From positions 29,952 through 93,951 of the forward strand of contig MDLF01000051.1 of NCBI GenBank assembly GCA_001730095.1: a DNA stretch of 64,000 nt, written 5' to 3'. The notes beneath the pieces are model-generated. The model was not told the origin of the DNA, searched no databases, and was given only the letters and a program-made list of their open reading frames with translations. A program made the translations under genes and the position numbers. The DNA comes from Rhodobacteraceae bacterium (ex Bugula neritina AB1). GTDB lineage: Bacteria; Pseudomonadota; Alphaproteobacteria; Rhodobacterales; Rhodobacteraceae. How positions within the stretch are numbered: the stretch's first letter is position 1; each line of letters begins with the position of its first letter. Below are positions 53,376 to 63,605 of the stretch, piece after piece.

Positions 53376-54583
53376 GATGTGATCTGACAGTTGGCCGTCT
53401 TTCCGGCGGCGTCTGTCAGGTCAAGTTCAGTTCAGGAACTTTTCCTTCCAGATTTCTTTGCCCTCAATCATGGTCTGGAACGGCGTTCTGCCGCAACACA
53501 TTTTGCCCTGATGAGTGCGCTGGTGATTGTAGTGATACAGCCATTCATCAAGATCAGCCTGCAGCGCGTCGATGCTGTCGTAGAGTTTTTTGCGGAACGC
53601 GACCTGATAAAACTCCTGCAGGATCGTCTTGTGAAAGCGTTCGCAGATCCCATTCGTCTGTGGTGATTTCACCTTGGTTTTCGTGTGGTCGATATCGGTG
53701 ATCGCCAGAAAGAGCTGGTAATCGTGTTTGTCGGCCCGCCCACAGTATTCCGTGCCCCTGTCGGTCATGATCCGCAGCACCGGCAGGTCATGCTCATCGT
53801 GGAACGGCAGGACGCGGTCGTTCAGCAGATCAGCGGCGGTGATCGGCGTCTTGGTGGTGTAGATCTTGGCATGCGCGACCTTGCAATAGGTGTCCACATA
53901 GGTCTGCTGGTAGACGCGGCCAACGCCCTTGAGGGTGCCAACGTAGAAGGTGTCCTGCGAGCCCAGATAGCCGGGATGAGCCGTCTCGATCTCGCCGCAA
54001 GCCTCATCGTCCAGCTTCTTCTTTTCCAGCGCCTGAACCTGCGCCTCGGTCAGGATGGTGCCTTCTTTCGCCACCTTGGCCTCCAGCGCTTTCAGCCGGG
54101 CCTTGAGGTTTGCCAGATCGTGCCGCAGCCAGATCGAGCGGACCCCGGAGGGGGAGACGAAAACACCCAGTTTGCGCAGTTCGTTGGAGGTGCGGGCCTG
54201 GCCATAGGCGGGGAAATCAGTGGCCGATTTGATCACCGCCTGCTCGGTCGCGTCGTCCACCCGGTTTGCCAGATTGGGCTTGCGCCGGGAGCGCTCGAGA
54301 AGGGCTTCGACGCCGCCGTCTTCAACCGCCGATTTGTAACGGTAGAACGTATCCCTGCTATAGCCCATCACCTGGCAGGCCTTTGAAACGTTGCCCAGCT
54401 CTTCGGCCAGATTCAGCAATCCGGTTTTGTGTTTGATGATCTTGTCAGTAGAATTCAACATCGTGGTTTCCTCGTTTTGTGGTTGGTCAGCACCACCATC
54501 AAAACGGGCAACCATCATCTCCATCAAGAGATGCGCCGTTCCCATTCCAGCTTGCTGAGAAGGGGGCGGTGTCCGATCACATC
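53376..54583 (-). mobile_element. IS481-family element
   Basis: About 1.2 kb bounded by imperfect inverted repeats: GATGTGATCTGACA at 53376 and, at the other end, TGTCCGATCACATC ending at 54583 (one mismatch apart from the shared GATGTGATC core). It contains a single transposase gene. Direct target repeats are not evident (TTCA and GAGT next to the ends). Confidence 0.78.
53427..54461 (-). CDS. IS481-type transposase
   Basis: 344 residues from MLNSTDKIIKH (54461). An HTH region (ELGNVSKACQVMGYSRDTFYRYK) precedes the DDE core: TYVDTYCKVAHAKIYTT with the first Asp, MTDRGTEYCG with the second and SPQTNGICERFHKTILQEFY with the Glu. Complete and therefore perhaps active. The upstream in-frame codons run into the IS end, so the later ATG is the likely start. 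Confidence 0.88.
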   Translation of the reverse strand: MLNSTDKIIKHKTGLLNLAEELGNVSKACQVMGYSRDTFYRYKSAVEDGGVEALLERSRRKPNLANRVDDATEQAVIKSATDFPAYGQARTSNELRKLGVFVSPSGVRSIWLRHDLANLKARLKALEAKVAKEGTILTEAQVQALEKKKLDDEACGEIETAHPGYLGSQDTFYVGTLKGVGRVYQQTYVDTYCKVAHAKIYTTKTPITAADLLNDRVLPFHDEHDLPVLRIMTDRGTEYCGRADKHDYQLFLAITDIDHTKTKVKSPQTNGICERFHKTILQEFYQVAFRKKLYDSIDALQADLDEWLYHYNHQRTHQGKMCCGRTPFQTMIEGKEIWKEKFLN

Positions 54584-54718
54584 GAGTCTACTTCAACTAA
54601 ACGGTTCAACAGAACGCGCAAGTTTTGGGCTCTACCCTCTTTCGCAAATTAGGATGCATTTCGCCGACGCGATAGCGGCCATCCGGCAAATGCAGCGAAA
54701 GCGTCCTTTTCCCGCTTC

Positions 54719-55574
54719 TAGCACGTGCTGACAAAATGGGTTCACAACGCCGCGTTGTCGTGATTCAAGCTGGTATCTGCTATGGAGACCAGTTTGGCAC
54801 GAGACTTGATGACGGACGAGGAATGGGCGTTTTTCGAACATTTCATCCTCGCTTCCCGCGCCCCGAACGGGCGCAAACCGGCCAACCACCGCCTTGTTCT
54901 GGATGGGATTTTCTGGGTCGCCCGGACAAGATCCCCCTTGGCGTGACTTACCGGAGGAGTTCGGAAAGTGGTCTAGCGTCTACCGCCAGTTTCGACGGTG
55001 GACCTTGACTGGGCTTTGGGAGGACATTCTGGATGCCCTCAACCAGAGCGGGGCCGTCCCAGACGCCCTGCAAATGGTCGATAGCACCATCATTCGCGCC
55101 CATCATCAGGCAGCGGGCGCTAAAGGGGGACTCCTCGACAGGGTTTTGGCCGCTCAAGAGGTGGGTTCACGACCAAGATCCACCTCCGCGTCAACGCGCA
55201 TGGCCTGCCAATGAGAACGGAATTCACACCGGGCCAAACGTCGGATTATCTCGGTTTCGACCTGGTCATGGCCGACAACCTGCCGGAGCCCAAGGTGCTG
55301 CTGGCAGATCGGGGTTATGATGCTGACCGTATTCGAAAGACCATGGATAAACGCGACATCCTCACTCAAATTCCAATGCGCAAGACCCGCAAGATGCGCG
55401 TGGGTGTAGATCACAGACTTTACCGGCTGCGCAACATGGTTGAGCGATGCTTCAACAAACTCAAAAATGCCCGGCGCGTCGCAACCCGCTATGACAAGAC
55501 TGCTGAAAGCTTCATGGGCTTCATCGACATCACTTCTATCCGCCTTTGGCTCCGACATTTGTCAACATGACCTA
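54719..55574 (+). mobile_element. IS5-family element (IS427-like), copy I
   Basis: About 856 bp. Left end TAGCACGTGCTGACAAAATG resembles the reverse complement of the right end (TAGGTCATGTTGACAAATG). The right-end sequence CATTTGTCAACATGACCTA is shared exactly with the partial copy II at the window edge (63606 onward), which helps fix the boundary. Confidence 0.78.
54782..55570 (+). pseudogene. IS5-family transposase with two frame changes
   Basis: The N-terminal part METSLARDLMTDEEWAFFEHF (start 54782) is in one frame; after an extra base near 54938-54945 (around GATCCCCCTTGGCGTGAC) the frame WRDLPEEFGKW ... VDSTIIRAHHQAAGAKGG follows; at AAAGGGGG near 55125-55134 a -1 shift then leads to GFTTKIHLRVNAHG, ADRGYDADRIRK and RYDKTAESFMGFIDI. 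The second change lies at a slippery-looking run and may be the programmed -1 frameshift of IS427-type elements; the first is probably a true lesion. Confidence 0.8.
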
Positions 55575-55645
55575 ACCTGCAGTTGGAGGTGTTTCCGCCC
55601 GTCAGCAAAGGTGTTGGCACCTAAAAGGTAGGCAATCCGCCCGCC

Positions 55646-57844
55646 CTACGAAAACTTCTTCTGTGACTTTCCCCTGTACGCCCGCGTCCCGGCCTTGCCC
55701 GCTGTTGACCGCCCCCGTGATTTGACGGCGGCATCCGATGCCGCCTCCACCGCCGATTGCCGGGCCAGCGGGTCGTCGGAGATGGCGAGGTCCACCGCCT
55801 CCAGCCGTTTGACCTCGTCGCGCAGGCGGGCGGCTTCTTCGAACTCCAGGTTCTCGGCCGCTTTGCGCATCTGGTCGCGCAGGCCTGCCAGATGCGCCTC
55901 TAGGTTGGCGCCATGCATCGGTTTGTCCACCGTGGCGGTGACACGGTTCATGTCCACATCGCCCTCGTAAAGACCGGCCAGAACATCCTCGACGTTTTTC
56001 TTGACGGTTTCCGGCGTGATGCCGTGTTCGAGGTTGTAGGCGATCTGCTTTTCGCGGCGGCGGTTGGTTTCCCCCAGGGCGCGCTCCATCGAGCCGGTGA
56101 TACGGTCGGCATACATGATGACGCGTCCGTCAGCGTTGCGCGCGGCGCGGCCGATGGTCTGGACCAGCGAGGTCTCGGAGCGCAGGAAGCCTTCCTTATC
56201 CGCGTCCAGAATGGCGACCAGCCCACATTCGGGGATGTCCAGACCCTCGCGCAGCAGGTTGATGCCAATCAGCACGTCAAAGGCGCCGAGGCGCAGGTCG
56301 CGCAGGATTTCGATCCGTTCCAGCGTGTCGATGTCGGAGTGCATATAGCGGACCTTGATGCCCTGTTCGTGCAGGTATTCGGTCAGATCCTCGGCCATGC
56401 GTTTGGTCAGCGTGGTCACCAGGGTGCGAAAGCCGTTGGCGGAGACTTTGCGGATTTCATCCAGGAGGTCGTCCACCTGCATGCCGACCGGGCGGATTTC
56501 AACCTCTGGGTCCAAAAGGCCGGTGGGGCGGATCACCTGTTCGGTGAAGACGCCGCCGGATTGCTCCATCTCCCAGCCCGCAGGGGTGGCGGAGACAAAG
56601 ACCGACTGCGGGCGCATGGCGTCCCATTCCTCGAACTTCAGCGGACGGTTGTCCATGCAGGACGGCAGCCGGAAGCCGTGTTCGGCCAATGTCATCTTGC
56701 GCCGGTGGTCGCCCTTGTACATGCCACCGATCTGCGGGACAGAGACATGGCTTTCATCCGCGAATACGATGGCGTTATCGGGGATGAATTCGAACAGGGT
56801 CGGGGGCGGCTCACCTGGCGCGCGGCCTGTCAGATAGCGCGAGTAGTTTTCGATGCCGTTGCAGTGGCCCGTGGCCTCCAGCATTTCGATGTCGAAATTG
56901 GTGCGCTGCTCCAACCGCTGTGCCTCCAGCAGCTTGCCGTCGTTCACCAGCCCGTCGAGACGCTGTTTCAGCTCAGCCTTGATGGAGATCACAGCCTGAT
57001 TGAGCGTCGGTTTCGGCGTCACATAGTGGGAGTTCGCATAGATGCGGATCTGCTCGAAGGTGCCGGTCTTTTCCCCCGTCAAAGGGTCGAATTCGGTGAC
57101 CGCCTCCAGTTCCTCGCCGAAGAAGGAAAGCTTCCAGGCGCGGTCTTCGAGGTGGGCGGGGAAGATTTCCAACGTATCGCCGCGGACCCGGAAGGAGCCG
57201 CGCTGGAAGGCCTGATCGTTGCGTTTGTACTGCTGGGCGACGAGATCGGCCATGATCTGGCGCTGGTCGTACATCTCGCCCGCCTTCAGGTCCTGGGTCA
57301 TTGCAGAGTAGGTCTCGACCGAGCCGATGCCGTAGATGCAGGACACAGACGCGATGATGATCACGTCGTCGCGTTCCAAGAGGGCGCGGGTGGCCGAATG
57401 GCGCATCCTGTCGATCTGCTCGTTGATCTGGCTTTCCTTCTCAATATAGGTGTCCGAGCGCGGCACATAGGCCTCTGGCTGGTAGTAGTCGTAGAAGGAG
57501 ACGAAGTATTCGACCGAGTTCTCCGGAAAGAAGCCCTTGAATTCACCGTACAATTGCGCCGCCAGCGTCTTGTTGGGGGCCAGAATGATGGCGGGGCGCT
57601 GGGTTTGCTCGATCACCTTGGCCATGGTGAAGGTTTTGCCGGTGCCGGTGGCGCCCAGCAGAACCTGGTTGCGCTCGCCGTCCAGAACCCCCTGTGACAG
57701 TTCCTTGATCGCAGTGGGCTGATCGCCAGCCGGATCAAAGGTGGTGTTCATAACAAAGCGCTTGCCGCCTTCCAGCTTGGGCCGGTGCTGCGGCGTGCGC
57801 TGGGTCATCGTCGGCGTGGATTTGTCGGAATGGGCATAGGGCAT
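55646..57844 (-). CDS. uvrB: Excinuclease ABC subunit B
   Basis: DNA-damage verification helicase of nucleotide excision repair. 732 residues with the UvrB order of motifs: Walker [11 protein letters not shown], the beta-hairpin region [21 protein letters not shown] (landmark YYQPEAYVP), [25 protein letters not shown], the [12 protein letters not shown] motif VI and a C-terminal UVR domain ([24 protein letters not shown]). Start at 57844 (MPYAHSDK) with AAGGAG 9 nt upstream. It marks the end of accessory region 1. Confidence 0.97.
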   Translation of the reverse strand: MPYAHSDKSTPTMTQRTPQHRPKLEGGKRFVMNTTFDPAGDQPTAIKELSQGVLDGERNQVLLGATGTGKTFTMAKVIEQTQRPAIILAPNKTLAAQLYGEFKGFFPENSVEYFVSFYDYYQPEAYVPRSDTYIEKESQINEQIDRMRHSATRALLERDDVIIIASVSCIYGIGSVETYSAMTQDLKAGEMYDQRQIMADLVAQQYKRNDQAFQRGSFRVRGDTLEIFPAHLEDRAWKLSFFGEELEAVTEFDPLTGEKTGTFEQIRIYANSHYVTPKPTLNQAVISIKAELKQRLDGLVNDGKLLEAQRLEQRTNFDIEMLEATGHCNGIENYSRYLTGRAPGEPPPTLFEFIPDNAIVFADESHVSVPQIGGMYKGDHRRKMTLAEHGFRLPSCMDNRPLKFEEWDAMRPQSVFVSATPAGWEMEQSGGVFTEQVIRPTGLLDPEVEIRPVGMQVDDLLDEIRKVSANGFRTLVTTLTKRMAEDLTEYLHEQGIKVRYMHSDIDTLERIEILRDLRLGAFDVLIGINLLREGLDIPECGLVAILDADKEGFLRSETSLVQTIGRAARNADGRVIMYADRITGSMERALGETNRRREKQIAYNLEHGITPETVKKNVEDVLAGLYEGDVDMNRVTATVDKPMHGANLEAHLAGLRDQMRKAAENLEFEEAARLRDEVKRLEAVDLAISDDPLARQSAVEAASDAAVKSRGRSTAGKAGTRAYRGKSQKKFS

Positions 57845-58157
57845 CAGGCGACTCCTTGGAACGCGCTGATTTTGGTCCGTTTTTGTTCCGGTGCAAGGGG
57901 GGCTGGGGGGCAATTCGGGAAATGGTGCCGGATTTTGTCAGCAGCGGGCACAGATCTTTGCCCGGCAGGACCGTCGGCCGCCGTGGCGGGTCGCATTTCC
58001 GGCGGATTGGCGCTCGGGGCCCGGCAGGCCGGAGCGCGCGACCTGTGGCAGCGGCGCAAGAGCTGGGTAACCCTATGGCAAATGCTGCCTTGCCGCAGGC
58101 CAGTATCCGGCGCATAAATGCGCTGGAATTGAGATTAGGAACAGCGGGAGACAGCCC

Positions 58158-58469
58158 ATGCAAGCGCGGATTTACCGGCCGGCACGCAACGCCATGACCT
58201 CGGGCATGGCCAAAACGCGAAAATGGGTGTTGGAGTTTGCGCCGGCTGCGGCCCGCGAAGTGGATCCGCTGATGGGCTGGACGTCCTCTGGTGATACCCA
58301 GGCACAGGTCAAACTGCGCTTCGACAGCAAGGAAGCAGCGGTCGAATATGCCGAGGACCACGGCATCGACGCAGTGGTTGTCGAGCCAAAGGAGCGTAAG
58401 GTCAACATCCGCCCCGGCGGCTATGGCGACAACTTTGCCACCAACCGCCGCAGTCCCTGGACCCACTGA
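58158..58469 (+). CDS. NDUFS4-like complex I accessory subunit
   Basis: 103-residue ETC complex I subunit conserved region protein. [27 protein letters not shown] and the WTSSGDT and [12 protein letters not shown] boxes are those of the 18-kDa subunit family shared between alphaproteobacterial and mitochondrial NADH dehydrogenase, where it sits on the matrix/cytosolic arm. Length is complete for the bacterial form. Followed by a strong terminator at 58536. The large nuo genes lie elsewhere. Confidence 0.93.
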   Translation: MQARIYRPARNAMTSGMAKTRKWVLEFAPAAAREVDPLMGWTSSGDTQAQVKLRFDSKEAAVEYAEDHGIDAVVVEPKERKVNIRPGGYGDNFATNRRSPWTH

Positions 58470-58535
58470 CACTGTGTAAATCTTGATCGAGTTCCCACCG
58501 TTTCGGCACGAGCTCTCACCAGGATCTACATATAG

Positions 58536-58558
58536 GGCGCCCGGCGGGCGCCTTTTCT
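58536..58558 (+). terminator. Rho-independent terminator of the NDUFS4-like gene
   Basis: GGCGCCC-GGC-GGGCGCC stem followed by TTTTCTAT. Confidence 0.9.
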
Positions 58559-58559
58559 A

Positions 58560-59244
58560 TATCTGGGTTTGAGCATTGTGGCAGAGGCCGACTGCATTGC
58601 GGAAACAGAGCACAGGCTCTTTCGTTTTGCTGTGCCTGCATATTCGGGGGCCAGGTAGCTTCATGCACGGCGATGGGGGCAACCGCCGCTTTCTGCAACA
58701 GTGAAAAGATAGAGTTTCACATCAGCCTGCTCCAAGACAGCAGTCAGTCCAAACTTGCCGTTAAGTTGACACGCTTGGCGCCGATCGCTGCATGTGCGAG
58801 CTTTTTCAAGCCTTCCAGCGCAAGCGGACCTTCAGCAGGGCGCAAGCACTTGTTCTGATACCGCCAGCTGGAACAGGGTCAGCAAAGTGCAGAAAGCAGG
58901 ATTTGCAAACTCGGCTGTTTGACGCAACCAGCCGAGTTTTTATGCTGCGGCGCGGCCCGCCGTTCCGGTCGTTCGCTGCGGTTGCATGGTTCTGGAGCCG
59001 GTGAACTTACATAGTGCGGGACGAAGCCGCCATTGAAACTTAGCATTCGAATGACCGCGTTGGACACATTGCAGCAGCCGAACGCTTCTCGAGTGACACC
59101 CAAAAAACGCCGCAGGAACGACGAGATCACGCAACAACAGTGAAAACTGACTTGCGGAATATCTGATACAGCGTCACATGCTCTTACGTTCCGTGGCGTC
59201 CCGCAACGCGCGCAACTTCGGGTCGATCGTGTTCAAAACCATGC
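58560..59244. other. Gene-free accessory sequence
   Basis: About 685 bp without a supported gene between the NDUFS4-like gene and the FAD oxidoreductase. It holds a clear hairpin AACTCGGCTG / CAGCCGAGTT followed by TTTT (58908-58942, plus strand), like a terminator. No family is recognised in its short frames; it is probably the scar of older mobile or lost genes. Confidence 0.5.
58908..58942 (+). terminator. Terminator-like hairpin
   Basis: 10-bp stem AACTCGGCTG / CAGCCGAGTT with an 11-nt loop and a T tract; no gene recognised upstream. Confidence 0.55.
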
Positions 59245-60294
59245 CTACTGTTTGGCAGCGGCCTGCCCAGCAGCGTCTCCCGTCGCGAAGGCCGTTCCCA
59301 TGACGCGGATGGAGGCATAGGCGCGTGGGTCGGCACCGATTGTCCGGCCTGCGAAATACAGATTTTCCAATCCCTTCGCGCGCAACGCATCCAAGGGGAT
59401 GGATGCCCACCCTTCGCCGCCGACAGAGGTGTAGACCGGTTGGCCGGGCATCGCGTGATCCTCCATCGGCCAGGCGGCTTTTGCCACGCCATCTTCGCGC
59501 TGGCGGCCCGTCGCGAGATCTTCATAGGTCAACTCATAGCGTGCGGCGGGGTGGCGGCTTTCGCGGATGCCGATTTGCGGGCCGGTCTGTACGACATAGG
59601 CACGTTCAAACCCCGGCACATGGCCGCGCAACAGCCCGACATAGTCATGGGCTGCTTCGCGCGCAGCGCGTTCGGCAGCTGAGAAACTGTCAGAGCTGAG
59701 GTCATTCAGCGGATGGTCAAACACCATCCACCACATCTCACCCGTATTGGGCACTTCGGTACAAATCCCGCCTTCATCACGGGCGGATGGCCAGTTGCCT
59801 TTGTAGGCCTTGATCGCCGCCTTGATTGCGTCTCGGTCGATGGCAGCGTTGGGATCGCGCCCGCCGATCCGCACGGGCGCAGAGATCGCCTGAAGCTTAC
59901 CTTCCAGATCGCCTGTGCGGCAGGGCACGCCTGCGACCAGCGACAGGTTGGCGTCCCCGGTGGCATCGACAAAACTTTCGGCGGACACACGTGTGCGGCC
60001 GTCCATTCCGGCCAATGTGACAGATTGAATCCTCTCTGCCGTTCGCGTGGCGGCCGCGATGCGGGTGTGCAGCAGAACCTCCACCCCATTATTTGCCGGC
60101 ACACGGTCCAGTGCCAGTTTTACCGCCTCCGGTTCCAGCAGAATGATCCAGTTCAACGTCGTGGGCGACCGGAAAGGTTCACAGTCAAGGCCCAGTTTGC
60201 GCAGCTCATCCAGAACCAGATCAGCCGCCCCAACACCGCCAGCACCGCCGCCGGCAACCACAACATCATAGTCGGATTCCGGCTTGGCGCTCAC
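59245..60294 (-). CDS. FAD-dependent oxidoreductase with a probable internal deletion
   Basis: 349 residues of the FAD_oxidored (PF12831-like) type. It starts SDYDVVVAGGGAGGVGAA, but then jumps straight to ADLVLDELRKLGL. In relatives, the GxGxxG turn is followed by the rest of the Rossmann unit with an acidic residue and an FLGG-type loop, so roughly 50-70 residues seem missing in frame. The C-terminal half is normal (RIGGRDPNAAIDRDA; LENLYFAGRTIGADPRAYASIRVMGTAFATGDAAGQAA; landmark FAGRTIGADPRAYAS). The GTG start at 60294 overlaps the permease stop (GTGA). FAD binding is probably impaired. Confidence 0.7.
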   Translation of the reverse strand: MSAKPESDYDVVVAGGGAGGVGAADLVLDELRKLGLDCEPFRSPTTLNWIILLEPEAVKLALDRVPANNGVEVLLHTRIAAATRTAERIQSVTLAGMDGRTRVSAESFVDATGDANLSLVAGVPCRTGDLEGKLQAISAPVRIGGRDPNAAIDRDAIKAAIKAYKGNWPSARDEGGICTEVPNTGEMWWMVFDHPLNDLSSDSFSAAERAAREAAHDYVGLLRGHVPGFERAYVVQTGPQIGIRESRHPAARYELTYEDLATGRQREDGVAKAAWPMEDHAMPGQPVYTSVGGEGWASIPLDALRAKGLENLYFAGRTIGADPRAYASIRVMGTAFATGDAAGQAAAKQ

Positions 60295-61085
60295 GTTCGC
60301 CAACCCAGCAAACGGCGTTCGGCCATGCCAATCACCGCGCTGACCAGAACGCCGAGCAAGGACAGGATCACAACGCCCGCAAACAGCCGTTCAAGATCGT
60401 AAAGTGACCCGGCCTCAAGGATATACGCCCCGATGCCGTATTCCGCGCCCAGCATTTCCGCCGCAACCAGCAGGATGATCGCAATGGCGAGACTGATGCG
60501 AAGGCCAGACAATATCCCCGGCATCGCACAGGGCAACACGATTTTGCGCACGATGGACCACCACGACAAGCCAAAGCTTTGCCCCATGCGGATCAGCGTG
60601 CGGTCGACGTTGTCTACGGCTCCATAGGTGGCCACGACCGTCGGGGTGAAGGTGCCAAAGGCAATCAGCGCGTATTTGGAGCCTTCGCCGATGCCAAACC
60701 AAATCACAAACAATGGCAACAGCGCGATTTTGGGAATGGGAAAGATCGCCGCCACCAAAGGCACAAGGCCAGAGCGGACATATGAAAACAGGCCGATCAG
60801 AATGCCGACGCTGATTCCGACGCTGGCCCCGATAATCGCCCCCACGGTTAAACGAGACAGGCTTGGGCCAAGGTGTTTGATCAGCAGCCCGCTGTCATAA
60901 AGTAGGCGGAACGTCTCGAACACATCGGAGGGGCGCGGTAAGGACAGGGACGAAATCCAACCTGCCCGCGTCCCCCATTCGACGAACAGCACAAGAGCGA
61001 CGAAGACGACGACACCGACCCAACGGGGTGATTTGGGCGCGAAACCGCCGCCGCGAAATGCAACAGATTTCCCGGTATCATCCAT
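60291..61085 (-). CDS. ABC transporter permease of the TauC/SsuC/NrtB type
   Basis: 264 residues with about six membrane helices (from VGVVVFVALVLFVEWGTRAGW on). The EAA-like loop SFGLSWWSIVRKIVLPCAMPGILSGLRI is intact (landmark SIVRKIVLPCAMPGIL). It is the channel of an importer for organic sulfonates, nitrate, thiamine-precursor or a related compound. ATG at 61085 chosen; it overlaps the ATPase stop by 8 bp. Co-directional with the other import genes of accessory region 2. Confidence 0.87.
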   Translation of the reverse strand: MDDTGKSVAFRGGGFAPKSPRWVGVVVFVALVLFVEWGTRAGWISSLSLPRPSDVFETFRLLYDSGLLIKHLGPSLSRLTVGAIIGASVGISVGILIGLFSYVRSGLVPLVAAIFPIPKIALLPLFVIWFGIGEGSKYALIAFGTFTPTVVATYGAVDNVDRTLIRMGQSFGLSWWSIVRKIVLPCAMPGILSGLRISLAIAIILLVAAEMLGAEYGIGAYILEAGSLYDLERLFAGVVILSLLGVLVSAVIGMAERRLLGWRT

Positions 61086-61848
61086 GAAGCAGCTCCGCAT
61101 CCGCAGCGCGCGCTTCATCACGCATCAACTGCCACAGGTATTTCTGGGTTTTCTCAAGATCAGCATCGCCAAACTCGCGCGCAGCAAGGGGCTTGTCGAT
61201 GTCGACCACTTCGCGGATTTGCCCCGGGCGACGCGATAGAACAACGACGCGGTGTCCCAGGCGCACGGCTTCGGCCAGATTATGGGTAACGTAGACCGCC
61301 GAGAACGGTTGGCGGGTCCAAAGCTCTACCAGATCATCCATCAACAGCTCGCGCGTTTGACTGTCGAGGGCGGAAAGCGGCTCATCCATCAGCATCACTG
61401 CCGGGTTCACAGCCAAAGCGCGCGCGATGGCGACACGCTGTTTCATACCACCGGACAGCTGTTTGGGCAGCGCTTTGGCAAAGTCGGTCAGTTTGGTGCG
61501 GGCCAACACGTCCGCAATTATCTTGTCAGCAGCAGCCCCCTTGATGCCGTGATCTTCCAGCACCAGTGAGATATTGCCAGACACGGACCGCCACGGCAGC
61601 AGCGCGAAATCTTGGAATATATATGTGAGCGGGTTCAGGCAGCCTGCAGGCGGCTCCCCCAATTGCAGCACGCGACCCTGTTTGGGGCGTTCCAACCCAC
61701 CGATAAAGCGCAAAAGGGTCGATTTTCCACAACCTGACGGGCCAACGATACAGACAATCTGACCGCTAGAGATGTCCAGCGAGATATCTCGCATCACCTC
61801 GAAATCGTCGTAGGCGTGGCCAATGCCGTCTAGTCGAATATCCATCAT
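61078..61848 (-). CDS. ABC transporter ATP-binding protein of the TauB/SsuB type
   Basis: 256 residues with Walker A VGPSGCGKST, Q-loop FQDFALLPWRSV, signature LSGGMKQRVAIARAL, Walker B VMLMDEPLSALD and switch His in YVTHNLAEAVRLG. All motifs are intact. Together with the permease and the receptor gene next to it (now frameshifted) it formed a complete importer. Confidence 0.92.
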   Translation of the reverse strand: MMDIRLDGIGHAYDDFEVMRDISLDISSGQIVCIVGPSGCGKSTLLRFIGGLERPKQGRVLQLGEPPAGCLNPLTYIFQDFALLPWRSVSGNISLVLEDHGIKGAAADKIIADVLARTKLTDFAKALPKQLSGGMKQRVAIARALAVNPAVMLMDEPLSALDSQTRELLMDDLVELWTRQPFSAVYVTHNLAEAVRLGHRVVVLSRRPGQIREVVDIDKPLAAREFGDADLEKTQKYLWQLMRDEARAADAELLHG

Positions 61849-61908
61849 GGACCTCTTGCAAATGAAAAGAAAGGCCAGCGTGATGCCAGCCCCACTTTTG
61901 GGAGGAAA

Positions 61909-62921
61909 TCAGGCCCCGATGATGTCTACGTAGGACGTGTCGACCAATTGCTCGATGGAGATGCTTGCGTCGACCAGCCCCTCGGATTGAAACCACGACA
62001 ACTGATCTTGGATCGACGCAATGTTGAGCGCCGCACCAGAGTTGATGCGCATGGTGCCATTGATGATCGAGGGTGCAGCTTTCGCGCGCTCGCGGTCGGT
62101 GTAGACATACTTGTGGATCAGATCGACCATCGCGTCCTGATCGGCAGTTCCGTCAATCATGGCGGCGGCGTAATCATCGACACCTTTAGAGAAGCCGTTC
62201 AGGAACCCTTCGGTCATGCCACGCTCATCAGCAGCGTTTTTGGCTGAGGTGAAGACGGTCGTCACCTGATAATCAGGGATGTAGTCCGCGACATCGGCGA
62301 CCATGTGCCATGCACCCGCCTTCGCCAGCGGCTTGGCGATGTGGGGGACGATGGACCAGCCATCAACCTGACCTGACTTCATGGCACCGATAATTGCGCC
62401 GACTTTTTGCAGGGGCGTGAACTTGAGGTCGATGCCCTCAGCCGCGGCCATTTTTGATCCCATGTAGTGGAAAGACGAACCTGCCTGCGTGATCGCATAC
62501 TTCTTGCCACCAAGGTCTTTCAGCGTCTTGATCCCAGCCTGATAGGAGGCATCTGAAATCAGGTATTCTGACCGTCGATACCAGCCTCTTCGCGCAGCGC
62601 ACCACCAATGACCTTGATTGCACCTTTTTCGGCGAGGTTGATCAACCCGCCAGAGACCGCGGTGACCGCATAGTCCACGTCGCCAGACGCAATCGCGACG
62701 GCCATAGGTTGTGCGGCTTGAAAGAACTCAAGCTCGACATCGAGACCAGCATCCGCGAAGTAGCCGCGCTCAAAGCCCACGAAGTTGCCGGAATGCGAGG
62801 TGAAGCGAAGCGCGCCCACTTTGATCTTCTTGTTTGCGGCCAATGCTGGCGCTGCAAGCCCTGAGGCCGCAACCGTTCCGCCCATCAGTGCCAATGCCTT
62901 ACGGCGATTAATCAGTGTCAT
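61909..62921 (-). pseudogene. ABC transporter substrate-binding protein, frameshifted (TauA/SsuA-like)
   Basis: The N-terminal part (from 62921: MTLINRRKALALMGGTVAASGLAAPALAA signal peptide with twin-Arg-like RRK, then KVGALRFTSHSGNF) stops after REEAGIDGQNT. The missing base near 62565-62572 (ACAGAATACC read on the minus strand) restores YLISDASYQAG, SSFHYMGSKMAAAEGIDL, MKSGQVDGWSIVPHIA and the tail to 61909. One base deletion therefore splits an NMT1-type periplasmic receptor. Sequencing error is an alternative. Confidence 0.85.
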
Positions 62922-62952
62922 TTTTCCTCCCAGAATGATCACGTGTCTTCGT

Positions 62953-63604
62953 TTAGTGTCTTAGCTCTGCGTCGACATCTTGTTGTAAAAGCCTCAATGC
63001 GTCGTCCTCATTTCGTGCGAGAACGGCCTCTAGCAGGCCTTGTTGACGCTGCTTACGTGCTGCCCAATCCAACTGCCCTTCGCGCATTTGCGCCAGCCTG
63101 AAACGGCGGCTTTGATCAAAGAACTTGCGGTGCAGATCAATCAGGCGCGGGCTATCGCAGGCTTCGATCAACGCATAGGAAAAGGCGCGACAGGCTTCAT
63201 CCCATTTCAAAGCAATCAAGTCATCCGGGCTTGAGGCCACGTCGGCTTCCGCCTTTTGCAAAGCATGATGTGCGGCCATAACGCGCCCTTCCCAAGCGAT
63301 ATCCCCCAGAGCAATTGACCGGGATAAAGCGATTTTTTCGACCTCGAAGCGGACCATTTGAATGTCACGCACGTCGTCCTCGGTCGCAGATGTTACGCGG
63401 AATCCACGCTGTGCTGTTGCCTCGACCAGACCTTCGGTGGACAAAATCTGCAATGTCTCACGCATCGAATGGTTTGATCCGCCGTACCGTGTGCGCAATT
63501 CGTTTATCTTCAACTTCTGAACCGGCAACAACTTGCCAAACGCAATATCGCGCCGCAACGACGAGGCAAGCAGCTCTACAATCGTACTGTCATCGGTTTT
63601 CTTG
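62953..63604 (-). pseudogene. GntR-family regulator (FCD type), 5' end cut by IS5
   Basis: Readable frame from about 63604: KKTDDSTIVELLASSLRRDIAFGKL, then the winged helix KLKINELRTRYGGSNHSMRETLQILSTEGLVEATAQRGFRVTS (landmark LSTEGLVEATAQRGF) and a C-terminal helical FCD domain to 62953. Codons before 63604 are IS5 sequence and contain an in-frame TGA; no ATG or GTG remains before the helix-turn-helix, and TTG 63558 is the only near candidate. The gene was the divergent-free first unit of the import locus and is probably no longer properly made. Confidence 0.8.
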
Positions 63605-63605
63605 C

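Noticed and set aside
55913..57697. 594-codon plus-strand frame opposite uvrB
   Set aside because: Antisense shadow of uvrB, as shown by the high-GC codon pattern.
58682..58858. 61-codon plus-strand frame in the gap after the NDUFS4-like gene
   Set aside because: No ribosome site, no conserved-looking residues, and the surrounding sequence seems to be scar DNA.
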